60,589 bases of DNA from an archaeon. Its GTDB lineage: Archaea > Asgardarchaeota > Heimdallarchaeia > Heimdallarchaeales > Kariarchaeaceae. The translations under genes were made by a program, and so were the position numbers. Below, piece after piece: positions 49,166 through 59,353 of this stretch. Positions within the stretch are counted from its first letter, which is position 1. Every line of letters begins with the position of its first letter. The stretch spans positions 1 to 60,589 of the forward strand of contig JAJRQD010000214.1 in NCBI GenBank assembly GCA_024280435.1, written 5' to 3'. Under the pieces are notes generated by a model. The model saw nothing but the letters and a program-made list of their open reading frames with translations, had not been told where the DNA came from and did not search any database.

Positions 49166-50104
49166 TTATACTTTTACAGGAATACCTGGTATTCGTTTGA
49201 ACAATTGTACCTCGGCAATAGTTTCCACACCTGTCAGATATCTAATCAATCTCTCAACACCAAAACCACCACCTGCACTGGGAAAGAGTAACCCATCTTT
49301 GGCCTTATCTACATAGCTCTGAAAAGAGCTGATACAGAAGCCATCTTTTTCGATTCTAGCTTTAATATGCTCATATTCATATTCTCTTTCTGAACCAGAT
49401 AGTGCCTCAAGAAATCCTTCTGGATAATACAGATCATAGTTGAGAAAATGCTCTCCTTCACGGGACCTATCCTGCATATCATAAAATTCTCTTTTTAAGC
49501 ATGTGACAAAAAAAGGTGTTGTCTCAACAGAGCTAGCTTTGAGTTCCCAATCAGTTCCATATTTAGAAATCATCTCATGTGATGTATAAACAGGGAATTT
49601 GGCATCCCACATTGGGAATTCACGTCCAAGTATCTGAAGTGATTTTGTTGCATGAAGTTTCACATCAAATTTAATTTTCCTCATTAATAATTCAAGCAGA
49701 TCAAAAACATCATGCATCTTAGCACCCAGTATCTCAAAATCCACCTGTGAGAACTCAAAAGCATGGATACCTGTCTTTTGTTTTGCAGGTCCCTCTAGTC
49801 TTACGTTGGGAGAAACAATATACAGTTTCTTAATTCCTTTCCCGATTGCAATCTGCTTGTGCAGTATCATAGACTGTGTCAAACATAATCTCTGACCAAG
49901 ATATTCTATTTCAGCTGTTTTTATGACAGAAGATCCTGGATCAGGTCCAAGAGGATCAGTTATTGGTGAAAGAATCACAGGCATTAATTGTTCAAATCCT
50001 TCCTCAAAGAAAAAATCATGAATAGATTTCAGTGCCACTGTTTGGATTCTGCTTATTGCTAATTGTTTTGTTTCCGGGCTAATCAGTGTTTTTACTGTTT
50101 CCAT
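49166..50104 (-). CDS. AsnRS-related asparagine synthetase (class II aaRS core without anticodon-binding domain)
   Basis: Class II core (LTQSMILHKQ; VSPNVRLEGP; GGGFGVERLIRYLTG) lacking N-terminal OB domain. Confidence 0.8.
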   Translation of the reverse strand: METVKTLISPETKQLAISRIQTVALKSIHDFFFEEGFEQLMPVILSPITDPLGPDPGSSVIKTAEIEYLGQRLCLTQSMILHKQIAIGKGIKKLYIVSPNVRLEGPAKQKTGIHAFEFSQVDFEILGAKMHDVFDLLELLMRKIKFDVKLHATKSLQILGREFPMWDAKFPVYTSHEMISKYGTDWELKASSVETTPFFVTCLKREFYDMQDRSREGEHFLNYDLYYPEGFLEALSGSEREYEYEHIKARIEKDGFCISSFQSYVDKAKDGLLFPSAGGGFGVERLIRYLTGVETIAEVQLFKRIPGIPVKV

Positions 50105-50260
50105 AATTCAATAATAGTATTCAAAACCATATAAACATTGCCTATATTTTATTCGAAAAATATCCAATTTTGTTTTATAGTTTTAATGATATATTGGAAA
50201 ATATCCCATATATTTAAAATATTATTGAACAATACATGGTTTTATATGTATGCTTACATC

Positions 50261-50785
50261 TTAATTAATATCATTTATCTTGCTTTTCAAATAGTGTGGT
50301 GCTAATATACCATCAATCAGGTATGGAGCTGTATTTACATCTTTTATCCTATTCATCACCACATATGTGATACTTCTGCCAATTCCATCGATATTTTTCA
50401 GGGTTTTAGTAGAGAATTCTCCAAGATCCTCTATATTTTTAGCTCTGACTTTTATCAGAATATCATGTTCACCTGCTAGTAGATGGCATTCCTCAACCAT
50501 ATAATTTTCAGAAAGATTTCTTGCCACTGTCTCCTGATCATAATCTGTTCTATGTTGATCAAAATTCACCATTATAAATGCCAATAGTGGATATCTCAAT
50601 ACATTCATATTTAATTTGATCATATATTTCTCAATTAAACCATGTTTTTCCAATCTTTTAATTTTTGCATGAATTGTTGATTTCGGCAATCCTAAAGACT
50701 TTGAAAGTGAGTTCAGAGATTTAGACGCATCAGATAATAATTCACTTATCAAATCAAAATCAATATCATCAAGTCGGATTTTCAT
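50261..50785 (-). CDS. Lrp/AsnC-family transcriptional regulator
   Basis: N-terminal HTH (LLSDASKSLNSLSKSLGLPKSTIHAKIKRLEKHGLIEKY) plus RAM domain. Confidence 0.9.
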   Translation of the reverse strand: MKIRLDDIDFDLISELLSDASKSLNSLSKSLGLPKSTIHAKIKRLEKHGLIEKYMIKLNMNVLRYPLLAFIMVNFDQHRTDYDQETVARNLSENYMVEECHLLAGEHDILIKVRAKNIEDLGEFSTKTLKNIDGIGRSITYVVMNRIKDVNTAPYLIDGILAPHYLKSKINDIN

Positions 50786-50897
50786 AAGATGAAAATTATT
50801 TCATCATTCTTATATTTACAGAATTTGTTTTGAATAATAACAATATTATAGAATTTTATCTTATTAATTTACAAAGATACGGGTAAAAATACAATAT

Positions 50898-51344
50898 TCA
50901 AAAAAAAAATACTGAAATTTGGAAATTAAATAAAGAGATAAATCGAATAGAATTGCAAAATATGAAAAAATGTGAATAATAGAGATGGAACAATATACCA
51001 TGATGAATACAGATCTTACCCATCCCAATTAACCATATTAATGGTGTATATGTGGGTGAAAATAACAATATAGTTCTTAATACTGGGTTGAAATTTTCAA
51101 TAATTGATATGTCAATAACTATCAATAGGATCCAAGAGATGAAATAGAGAATTACACCTATAATATACACAAACAGACCAGAATTGAAATTGAGGTTTTC
51201 ATCACGTTGAATTATCAGTATTAATGAGCTGATAACTAGAATTATTTTGAATAAAATCTCTAAAAACACAAGAATATCATTTGGTTTTCCTGGAAAAAAA
51301 TAATCAAGAGGAAGTTTTGAAGTGAAAGGAAGGTTAAAAATCAA
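50898..51344 (-). CDS. Hypothetical small membrane protein
   Basis: Several hydrophobic segments; flanked by poly-A tracts so frame and ends are uncertain. Confidence 0.4.
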   Translation of the reverse strand: MIFNLPFTSKLPLDYFFPGKPNDILVFLEILFKIILVISSLILIIQRDENLNFNSGLFVYIIGVILYFISWILLIVIDISIIENFNPVLRTILLFSPTYTPLIWLIGMGKICIHHGILFHLYYSHFFIFCNSIRFISLFNFQISVFFF

Positions 51345-51502
51345 TGGAATTAAAAAAAAAAGAAAAATCCATTTTGTTTTAATCTGTTATTATCCATTTG
51401 AAACTATTTTACAATTAAATAAACACATTCTAACTAGCTATGTTGAAATGAAATCTTCGATGTTTTTTATTCCATATTATAATGTAAACTGAATAACTAT
51501 TT

Positions 51503-52642
51503 TTAGAATTTACCAATAGTTTCTCTTGCAATAACTAGTCTCAGTATCTCAGAAGTGCCCTCATATATAGCAGTTATCTTTGCATCACGATAATATCTCT
51601 CAACTGGAAAATCTGAGCTGTAACCCGCACCTCCGTGTATCTGTAATGACATATCAGCAGCTCGAACTGATGCTTCTGAACTGTATAATTTTGCCATTGC
51701 TGCTTCTTTGGTGAAGCGTTCACCATTGTCTTTCATGGTTGCAGCTCTCCACGTCAATAATCGGGCAGCATCTATCTCCATTGCACTATCAGCAATCATC
51801 CACTGTAAACCCTGAAATCTTGCAATTGGACCACCAAAAGCATTTCGCTCCTTAGAGTATTTAACTGCTGCATCAATTGATGCCTTACCAATTCCTAGAG
51901 CTTGTGATGCAATTCCAATTCTTCCACCATATAATGTCTACATCGCAATCTTAAAACCATCACCTTCTGCTCCAAGTAATCTATCACCTGGAATTCTACA
52001 AGAATCCATTGACAAAGGTGTAGTGGAAGATGCACGGATACCTAATTTGTGCTCTTTAGCACCAATTTCAAACCCGGGGTCACCTTTTTTAACGATAAAA
52101 GTTGAAATTCCCTTATGTTTTTTCTCTGCATCTGTGATTGCAAATACAACATAATAATCTGCTTCACCACCATTTGTTATCCACATCTTGGAACCATTTA
52201 GTATCCAGTCATCACCATCCTTCACGGCCTTTGTAGTCATTGCAGCAGGGTCAGATCCTGCATCAGGTTCAGATAGTGCAAATGCACCAATATGATCAGA
52301 GATAATTGGTTCAAGATATTTTTGTTTCTGTTCATGAGTACCAAAAGCCTCCACTGGATAAGCATACAATGAATTATTTACACTCATGGTAACACCTGTT
52401 GAGGCACAGGCAGCAGAAATCTCTTCCATTGCAAGTGCATATGATACAGTATCTAGCCCAGAACCACCATATTCTTCAGATACCATCATAGCCATGAAAC
52501 CCAATTCTTGTAGGTATTTTACAGATTTTACGGGGAATTGTTCTTTCTTGTCATAATCTGAAGCAAGAGGAGCTATCTGTTCCTGTGCCACATCACGAGC
52601 AGTTTCTTTGATTAGAAGCTGATCTTCATTTAATTTGAACAT
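51503..52642 (-). pseudogene. Acyl-CoA dehydrogenase interrupted by one in-frame TAG (51938..51940)
   Basis: The two track ORFs 51938..52642 and 51503..51799 are in the same frame; translation across the stop is ..GDGFKIAM*TLYGGRIGIASQALGIGKASIDAAVKYSKERNAFGGPIARFQGLQWMIADSAM.. Confidence 0.9.
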
Positions 52643-52820
52643 GAAGTTCCGTTTAATACAGGTAATAAATTAGTTATCTTTTGAATTGTTTAATTTTGTT
52701 ATCGAAAATCATTGTAAATAACAAGTTAACTCTACTTGATATAGTAATATTAGAAATATGCTCTCAAGCATAATATTATCAAAATTTATCAGATATACAT
52801 TTAGATGCATATCATCCTAC

Positions 52821-52834
52821 CTACCTATAGGTAG
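52821..52834. promoter_or_regulatory. 14-bp perfect palindrome CTACCTATAGGTAG between divergent beta-oxidation genes
   Basis: Read directly; about 57 bp upstream of the enoyl-CoA hydratase ATG. Confidence 0.45.
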
Positions 52835-52891
52835 ACATTTTTTCATTTATTATACAGTACATTTATATTTTCAAATAACAATTTATGATTT

Positions 52892-53689
52892 ATGAGCGTA
52901 GTATTGTATAGCAAAGAGGGAACCTTTCTCTCAGACGTTGAGAATATCGCAAAAATAACACTCAATAGAGTTGAAGCACATAATGCTTTCTCCACAGAGG
53001 TACTGAATGGTATCATGGATGCACTTGATAAAGCAGAGGCAGACAATGACATCAGAGCAGTGATTATCACCGGTGCTGGTGAAAAAGCATTCTCCGCAGG
53101 TGCAGATCTGAAATCAATGACTGGATTATCACTTGAGGAACAGGGAGAATTCACAAAATTAGGGCAGAAGGTATTCAGAAGAATTGAAAAATTTCCAAAA
53201 GCAGTGATTGCTGCTATCAATGGATTTGCCTTCGGTGGAGGTATGGAGATAGCCATGGCCTGTGATATCAGAATTGCATCAGCAGATGCTAAAATGGGTA
53301 CTCCAGAAGTCAAATTGGGATTGATCCCTGCATGGGGAGGCTCACAGAGATTAATTTATCTGATAGGTGCTTCCAGAGCCAGAGAGATGATCCTTACAGG
53401 AAGAAACATCACTGCAAAAGAGGGAGAAGAATTTGGTCTGATCAACAAAGTTGTTCCAGCAGATGAACTAGAGGCAAGTGCAGGCTTTATGGCAGCACAG
53501 ATCGCAGACAATGCACCACTAGCCATTGCAGCAGCTAAAAAATCACTTGATGCATCAAGGACCATGAGTATTGATGAGGGAAATCAGCTTGAGCTTGAAC
53601 TTGCAGCTGAGCTTTCAAGATCTAAAGATCTAGAGGAAGGTATCACTGCATTGTTCTCCAAGAGAAAACCTGTATTCAAGGGTGAATAA
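52892..53689 (+). CDS. Enoyl-CoA hydratase/isomerase family protein
   Basis: Crotonase motifs AFSAGADLKSM, NGFAFGGGMEIAMACDIRIAS. Confidence 0.93.
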   Translation: MSVVLYSKEGTFLSDVENIAKITLNRVEAHNAFSTEVLNGIMDALDKAEADNDIRAVIITGAGEKAFSAGADLKSMTGLSLEEQGEFTKLGQKVFRRIEKFPKAVIAAINGFAFGGGMEIAMACDIRIASADAKMGTPEVKLGLIPAWGGSQRLIYLIGASRAREMILTGRNITAKEGEEFGLINKVVPADELEASAGFMAAQIADNAPLAIAAAKKSLDASRTMSIDEGNQLELELAAELSRSKDLEEGITALFSKRKPVFKGE

Positions 53690-53769
53690 AAATAATTAAT
53701 TAAAAAGTAAATAAAACAAAGATAACAATTTGAGAAATGTACTTATATTTGAATTGTATTAGAAATTCT

Positions 53770-54105
53770 ATGTATCGAACTAGAGAGAAAATTGATAAAT
53801 CAATAAAGATACTATTAGAGGATCTGAATAATATTGCTCTTGAGGATGAAATTATTTCAGATGATGAAAAAGCAATATTAGACAAAATAAATTATGAACT
53901 GCATAATTTGCAAACACAGATCATGCAAATACTGGAAAGTGATCTTGATGATGATGAATTTCATGATATTCTCAAAGACACACTTCATGATATAATTGTT
54001 AATGTAAAAATAGTGGCAGATGCAGACGGTAAGATAACAGAGGATGAGAATAAATTACTAAAAAGACTTCAAGAATTTATATCAGGAGGAATATACAATG
54101 AATGA
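53770..54105 (+). CDS. Small acidic helical protein, TerB-like
   Basis: Two similar acidic turns (LEDEIISDDEKAILDKI and ADADGKITEDENKLLKRL); track gives 53737, second ATG MYRTREK preferred. Confidence 0.6.
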   Translation: MYRTREKIDKSIKILLEDLNNIALEDEIISDDEKAILDKINYELHNLQTQIMQILESDLDDDEFHDILKDTLHDIIVNVKIVADADGKITEDENKLLKRLQEFISGGIYNE

Positions 54106-54826
54106 GATGGTTAAAAAGAATAAACCGAAGCTACAATTGGCAAAGATTTTGAAAATAAACAGAGAAACAAAAGATACACATACACTCACATTGCAATTAT
54201 CGGAACCATTTGAATGGGCACTTGCACAGTTCATCATGGTACAGGCAGAGATTGATGGAAAATCAGTGAGAAGAGCTTATACTATTTCTTCATCCCCAAC
54301 TAGAAAAAATCTAGAGATTACTGTAAGACAGACAGATACTCCGACTATGAGTAAATACTTGAATGAGAGAGAGGTTGGTGACTATCTTAATATCAAGGGA
54401 CCTTATGGTAGGTTCATATGGAAAGTCGGAATGAGTGAGAAGGTTGTATGCATAGGAGCAGGGTCTGGTATAACACCAACAAGAGCATTTCTACAATTTT
54501 TCATAGATAAGAAACTAGAAATACCAATCAAAGTACTTTATTCCTGTAGCTATGGAGATAATGTCATTTTTCGCAATGAATTGAATGAACTGATTGATCA
54601 GATACCAAATGCAAGCTATTCTCTATCAATAACAAGAGATAAAATGGAATTAGATAATGTCAGAACTGGTAGAATTGATGAAGCCTTTATGAGAACAGAG
54701 TTAACAGATTGGAAAGATGCCTACTATTATCTTTGTGGAGCACCAAGTTTTGTGAATCATATGATAACCCATCTAGAGAATATAGGAATACCTAAAAATC
54801 AGATAAAGAAGGAAAAATGGGGATAA
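54098..54826 (+). CDS. Ferredoxin-NAD(P)H reductase-like FAD/NAD-binding oxidoreductase
   Basis: RAYTISSSP FAD motif, GAGSGITPTRAFLQ, YYLCGAPSFV. Confidence 0.9.
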   Translation: MNEMVKKNKPKLQLAKILKINRETKDTHTLTLQLSEPFEWALAQFIMVQAEIDGKSVRRAYTISSSPTRKNLEITVRQTDTPTMSKYLNEREVGDYLNIKGPYGRFIWKVGMSEKVVCIGAGSGITPTRAFLQFFIDKKLEIPIKVLYSCSYGDNVIFRNELNELIDQIPNASYSLSITRDKMELDNVRTGRIDEAFMRTELTDWKDAYYYLCGAPSFVNHMITHLENIGIPKNQIKKEKWG

Positions 54827-54897
54827 TTCCATTTTATTTTGTATGTTATCCAATTAGTTTTGCAAAGAGTTTCAAAATCAAGTACATTAATTAATAT

Positions 54898-55203
54898 ATG
54901 ACAGAAAACAAAATTATTTGTGAAATAATATGTTCTGCGGTAGGTGTTGGAGTAAGCGTTTCGAAATATGTGAAACATGCAGTCAGAGCAATTGAAAACT
55001 ATCCAGGAATAAGAGTGATGCACCATCCAATGGGAACTGTATTTGAAGCAGATACGATGGATCAAGTCATGGAAGTAACAAAATTAGCACATGAAGCAAT
55101 TTTTGATGCAGGAGTTCAACGAGTAGTAACCCAAATCAGAATTGATGATAGAAGAGACAAACCTCGAACTATGGAAGATAAAGTAAAAGCAATTGAACTC
55201 TAG
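54898..55203 (+). CDS. MTH1187/YkoF-like thiamine-binding family protein (DUF77)
   Basis: GVGVSVSKYVKHAVRAIENYPGIRVMHHPMGTVFEAD family signature. Confidence 0.85.
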   Translation: MTENKIICEIICSAVGVGVSVSKYVKHAVRAIENYPGIRVMHHPMGTVFEADTMDQVMEVTKLAHEAIFDAGVQRVVTQIRIDDRRDKPRTMEDKVKAIEL

Positions 55204-55269
55204 ATATTAGAACATATTAAGTGATACAAACTGTTTCGGTGCACTCAATGAATATTGTCAATGCAAATA

Positions 55270-56028
55270 TTAGTTTTGTTTATAGATAGAATTCATCAGG
55301 CTTTTTAGCATATGTTCGGGTATTCCTTTTCTTTGCCCAAGAATTACTGTATGACCACCTGAAAGATAAATTACCAAGATCCTCCTTCCTAATCTCATAC
55401 CAATAATCAGTATAAATACAGATAATATCAGAATTATCACTATAAGATATGTGGGCAGACTTTTTGGTGCATCCAATTCACGAAGAGTTATTATAACAGG
55501 ACCAATAATTGCAAAGCCAGAAATTATCTTATTTATTGGAGCCCTACCAATATTGAAAGAGACCACATGATTGAGTAAATGTTCCTCATCTGATGGTACT
55601 CTGATTATTCTCTCAATAAAGCCTATCCTACGAATCAATAATCTAATATTAGTTATATATATCTCTTCAATCTCAAAGCCAGTGATAATGAGAATAAAAC
55701 CAAGAACCATAATTATCCATAGCAATTCATCAATGATAAGAGCAATAAATATACCAAAAATAAATAAAAAGAAGCCCAGAAGTATCTGAAATTCATTATA
55801 ATGCCGAATTAAAGTATAGTCCTGTTTTTCTTCTTTTGGAATAAGTTTTTCTTCAAGATCAATCAATGGTGCGAAGGGAGGGATGAACTTATCAATCAAC
55901 TTTATCATATAACTAGCAAGATATGATATTATAGTGGATATTTTTTCGTAAATCAACGTAATAATTGATTTTGAAACAATATTTTGACTTGTTTCAACTT
56001 CTTTAATTTGCATATTTTTTTTATTCAT
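55270..56028 (-). CDS. Membrane protein with bPH2 (PH-like) domain
   Basis: Two-TM hairpin followed by FEIEEIYITNIRLLIRRIGFIERIIRVPSDEEHLLNHVVSFNI..; ATGA overlap with upstream gene; track gives 56070. Confidence 0.65.
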   Translation of the reverse strand: MNKKNMQIKEVETSQNIVSKSIITLIYEKISTIISYLASYMIKLIDKFIPPFAPLIDLEEKLIPKEEKQDYTLIRHYNEFQILLGFFLFIFGIFIALIIDELLWIIMVLGFILIITGFEIEEIYITNIRLLIRRIGFIERIIRVPSDEEHLLNHVVSFNIGRAPINKIISGFAIIGPVIITLRELDAPKSLPTYLIVIILILSVFILIIGMRLGRRILVIYLSGGHTVILGQRKGIPEHMLKSLMNSIYKQN

Positions 56029-58409
56029 AATTTTAAACCTCTTTTCACCCCAAATCTCTGACCAGACCACATTGAGTAGTTTACCTCACTTGCCCTATCT
56101 TTCTTCAGAAAGGGAATTGTATAGTGCACACCTACCCCCTTAGCATTGAAAATCTTCTTTGGGTATCCTTTGATCAACTCAACAAATGCATTTGATGAGT
56201 GCCATGCTACCTTCAATGCCACGATACCAATTACAATTATAAAAAATTGTAGTAGATAAGTAATAAATACTGATTCTATAGGGTGAACTGATAAATAATT
56301 CAGCAATTCAGAGAGCAAGTCAATCATAAAACCCATGATTAACAACCAAATTAACCAGTATATACAGTGATGTAAAAATGATTTCAATGCTATTTTCTGT
56401 GTGAACTGCCGATTTGTGTATGTACTGTGGATCTGATCCCTTAAAGATTCATTTATCACTAATTCATCATGTATACCAAATAAATAAAGCAACCTCAGAG
56501 GTTTTTTTCTATCCTGAAAGAATACCCTGTTCTCTGTTATGATCAGTGATGCTTTGAAGAATGAATAATATTTTATCCAGATAAATAATATTAGAATAAG
56601 TACTCCAGTAAAATATACAACTGAGAAAAAAGCAATGAAATTGGATAGGTTATAAATTGGATTTTTATCAATCATACTAGCTGGTATAGCAATTCCAGGT
56701 ATAATCCAGATCAAAATAGTTACACTTGCAATAGATAGAGTTAGCACACGTCTTGGAACTTTACGTGATACATTTGTCATTAAAACTATATCCTCATCCT
56801 CCAATAATAGGTCTTCAAGGCCCACAGTTGCACTTTGAATAGAGTTTTCCCCCTGTTTATCATGGGTCTGAAATTTCATTGGGATAGATAACTCTTCAGA
56901 TCTAATGGTCTGAACAACATCAATTATCTCGTTCTCTTCCAATCTATTGGTAAAAATTGCTGTTAGGATATTATTATCCTCACCACCAACTATCTCTCTC
57001 AAAATAGTTATGGGATTGGATAACTGATGTCTCATTATCCATACCTCACCTCCTTTTGTTCGCAGATCAAACTGAACATAAGTTTGGTTAATAAAAATAA
57101 ATGATACCATCACAGAGATCAATATTATTATTTTAATCAGTATATTGTCAAAAAATACTGGATAAAAGCTGAAATATAATGACAACATGCCTAATAGGAA
57201 CATACCCATTATTAAATATCCAAAAGAGAAAGCTCTTATTTTTTTGAAGTTAAAACCTGCTACATCACTTCTTCTAATGTCAGATAGCAGGTACATTCTT
57301 CTTCCAAATGCACCTGAAATATCCTTCTCCTCACGTGCAAATATTATTCTCTTATTTGTAATTATCAACTCATTTTTCTTTTTAGAGAATCTAATTGCAG
57401 TTACTGCTAGGAAAATATCAATCAATGTGATACCTATCCATAACATAAAAGATGTATCAAAAATAGTTTCAGGGCTACTTATCCACATTTTTACTCTCTC
57501 TTCCAACCTTGTTAATCCAATCCAAATCACAAATAGCGATATGATCCTATTCAAATGTACTGTTTGTTCCAGATCAGCAATTGTCTGTACCTTCTCATCT
57601 TTGAACCATTGGAATTTCAATTTTTTATAAGCATCTGGAGCATCTGCAGTTTCTTCTTTGTATATCTCAGAATAACATTTTTTCCAGAACGAACTAGGTA
57701 TTCCTGCATTTAACTTGAAATCAGCACCATGCCTCACACGTATCTGTATATGCTGCCTTCTTGGAAGTGTGAACAATACCATTATAACTCCAAAAGCAGA
57801 GAAAAACACACCCAAAATCACCATACCGGATTCAAATGCATTATTGAAATCATAGGCAATTTGCTCACCTTTACGTGTAATTGATGATGCAAGGTCTGTT
57901 AATCCAATACCGGATAAAAGTTGTACTGCAATATCTATAGAGACAGGTAAATCGGGATGTGTAGGGTCTGCCAATAGAGAGATCCCTGTTTGTATAAGAT
58001 TTATTCCGAGATTTGTGGATAGAAATATACCAACAAGTAATATTGTTCTGAATGCCCTTGGACCTGTTGTCAAACCTTCAACCTTATTCAAAGGAAAATG
58101 TAAATCTCTGGTGAAGAAAGTAAAAGGTCTTGGAAATAGTTGTCTAGCAACTATCTGTTTACTAGTGAGGCTTAATCTCCATCTCTCTCTTATAAAATAA
58201 GTACTCCACCACAACAATCCAATGATCATGATTATACCAAAAGGAATAAACCATGAGTCAAAAGCACTCATCATCATACTTATCACCAACAGAATAAAAT
58301 ATATCGGAACAAAAGATCTGAAGTTCCAAACTCTCGCATACACCTCATCCAATAGTTTCTCATCAGCAGTTGTGATAAAATGTCTGATATTTTTTGTAGT
58401 AGAATTCAA
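56025..58409 (-). CDS. Large membrane protein with repeated PH-like (bPH2) domains
   Basis: Three PH-like starts: RLSLTSKQIVARQLF, NELIITNKRIIFAREE, ASLIITENRVFFQDR, each following TM segments. Confidence 0.65.
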   Translation of the reverse strand: MNSTTKNIRHFITTADEKLLDEVYARVWNFRSFVPIYFILLVISMMMSAFDSWFIPFGIIMIIGLLWWSTYFIRERWRLSLTSKQIVARQLFPRPFTFFTRDLHFPLNKVEGLTTGPRAFRTILLVGIFLSTNLGINLIQTGISLLADPTHPDLPVSIDIAVQLLSGIGLTDLASSITRKGEQIAYDFNNAFESGMVILGVFFSAFGVIMVLFTLPRRQHIQIRVRHGADFKLNAGIPSSFWKKCYSEIYKEETADAPDAYKKLKFQWFKDEKVQTIADLEQTVHLNRIISLFVIWIGLTRLEERVKMWISSPETIFDTSFMLWIGITLIDIFLAVTAIRFSKKKNELIITNKRIIFAREEKDISGAFGRRMYLLSDIRRSDVAGFNFKKIRAFSFGYLIMGMFLLGMLSLYFSFYPVFFDNILIKIIILISVMVSFIFINQTYVQFDLRTKGGEVWIMRHQLSNPITILREIVGGEDNNILTAIFTNRLEENEIIDVVQTIRSEELSIPMKFQTHDKQGENSIQSATVGLEDLLLEDEDIVLMTNVSRKVPRRVLTLSIASVTILIWIIPGIAIPASMIDKNPIYNLSNFIAFFSVVYFTGVLILILFIWIKYYSFFKASLIITENRVFFQDRKKPLRLLYLFGIHDELVINESLRDQIHSTYTNRQFTQKIALKSFLHHCIYWLIWLLIMGFMIDLLSELLNYLSVHPIESVFITYLLQFFIIVIGIVALKVAWHSSNAFVELIKGYPKKIFNAKGVGVHYTIPFLKKDRASEVNYSMWSGQRFGVKRGLKL

Positions 58410-58561
58410 TGAACAATATTTAATTGATCAAGTTAATGAATATTCACTTTCACTCCATTATTTTGTGAAAGTTTTTAAGAAGTTATAATTCAGAAATGTA
58501 ATTGTTATTCCATTAATTTCTAGCTAGATATATAAGTATTATACAATCATATAATAGTGAC

Positions 58562-59278
58562 ATGAATAGTAAATATATTGGAAGATCACTGCCAAATAAA
58601 GTTGAGGGCATACTTTTTGATTTTGATGGGACATTGGTTCAACTCGAACCAAAATGGTGGGCACCACTTGAGAAGGCATTTATCAAGGTAAATGGGAGTG
58701 TACCTGAAGAGGAATTAATAAAAAATATACCTAAAATGTTTGCTAATTTCCCCAAAGATCAATCCAAGTTATTTTTGCTTAAAGTGATGTATACAATTGC
58801 CAGAAAGGCAGGATTAAGCAGATGGAAATCTGTGAGATTCATCAAAGAGGCAAGAATTGCCTATTCCAAATCCCGACACATAAATATTCCATTTGATGGT
58901 ATAGAGAATATGATCAGTGATTTACAGAGTAAAGGTATGAAATTGGGTATTGTATCAAGTGCGTCTGGATCTGAACTAGATATTGCGATTGAAGAATTGA
59001 CCTTTCTCAAAGGCATCCCTGTCGTGAGCAGATATGATGTGAAGGAATTAAAACCTAGTGCAGAGCCAATAATCAAAGGATTGAAGTTGATAAATGTAAA
59101 TGCAGCAAATGTTGTGTATGTGGGTGATTTTGCCACTGACATAATAGCTGGAAAGGCTGCTGGAACTATGACATGTGGCATATTAGGACCATACCCCGAA
59201 ATATCAATAACAGGACTTGAGAATGCAGAACCGGATACAATTATTCATAAAACAATAGATCTTCTTGGATTATTATAA
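58562..59278 (+). CDS. HAD-superfamily hydrolase (phosphoglycolate phosphatase-like)
   Basis: DFDGTLV, GIVSSASG, VVYVGDFATDIIAGKAAG. Confidence 0.92.
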   Translation: MNSKYIGRSLPNKVEGILFDFDGTLVQLEPKWWAPLEKAFIKVNGSVPEEELIKNIPKMFANFPKDQSKLFLLKVMYTIARKAGLSRWKSVRFIKEARIAYSKSRHINIPFDGIENMISDLQSKGMKLGIVSSASGSELDIAIEELTFLKGIPVVSRYDVKELKPSAEPIIKGLKLINVNAANVVYVGDFATDIIAGKAAGTMTCGILGPYPEISITGLENAEPDTIIHKTIDLLGLL

Positions 59279-59353
59279 TTCAATAGGAATAAAATTAGTA
59301 ATCATCCAAGTAATATGTGATAATGCTAAAAATGAAGAAACTAATATATCTCT

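Noticed and set aside
51938-51940. Pyrrolysine insertion as the default explanation for the TAG
   Set aside because: No Pyl genes visible in the window and ACADs are not known to use Pyl; kept only as one option in the finding
54799-55065. 88-aa minus-strand ORF
   Set aside because: Overlaps the convincing MTH1187-family gene on the opposite strand; Cys/Tyr/His-rich artefact translation
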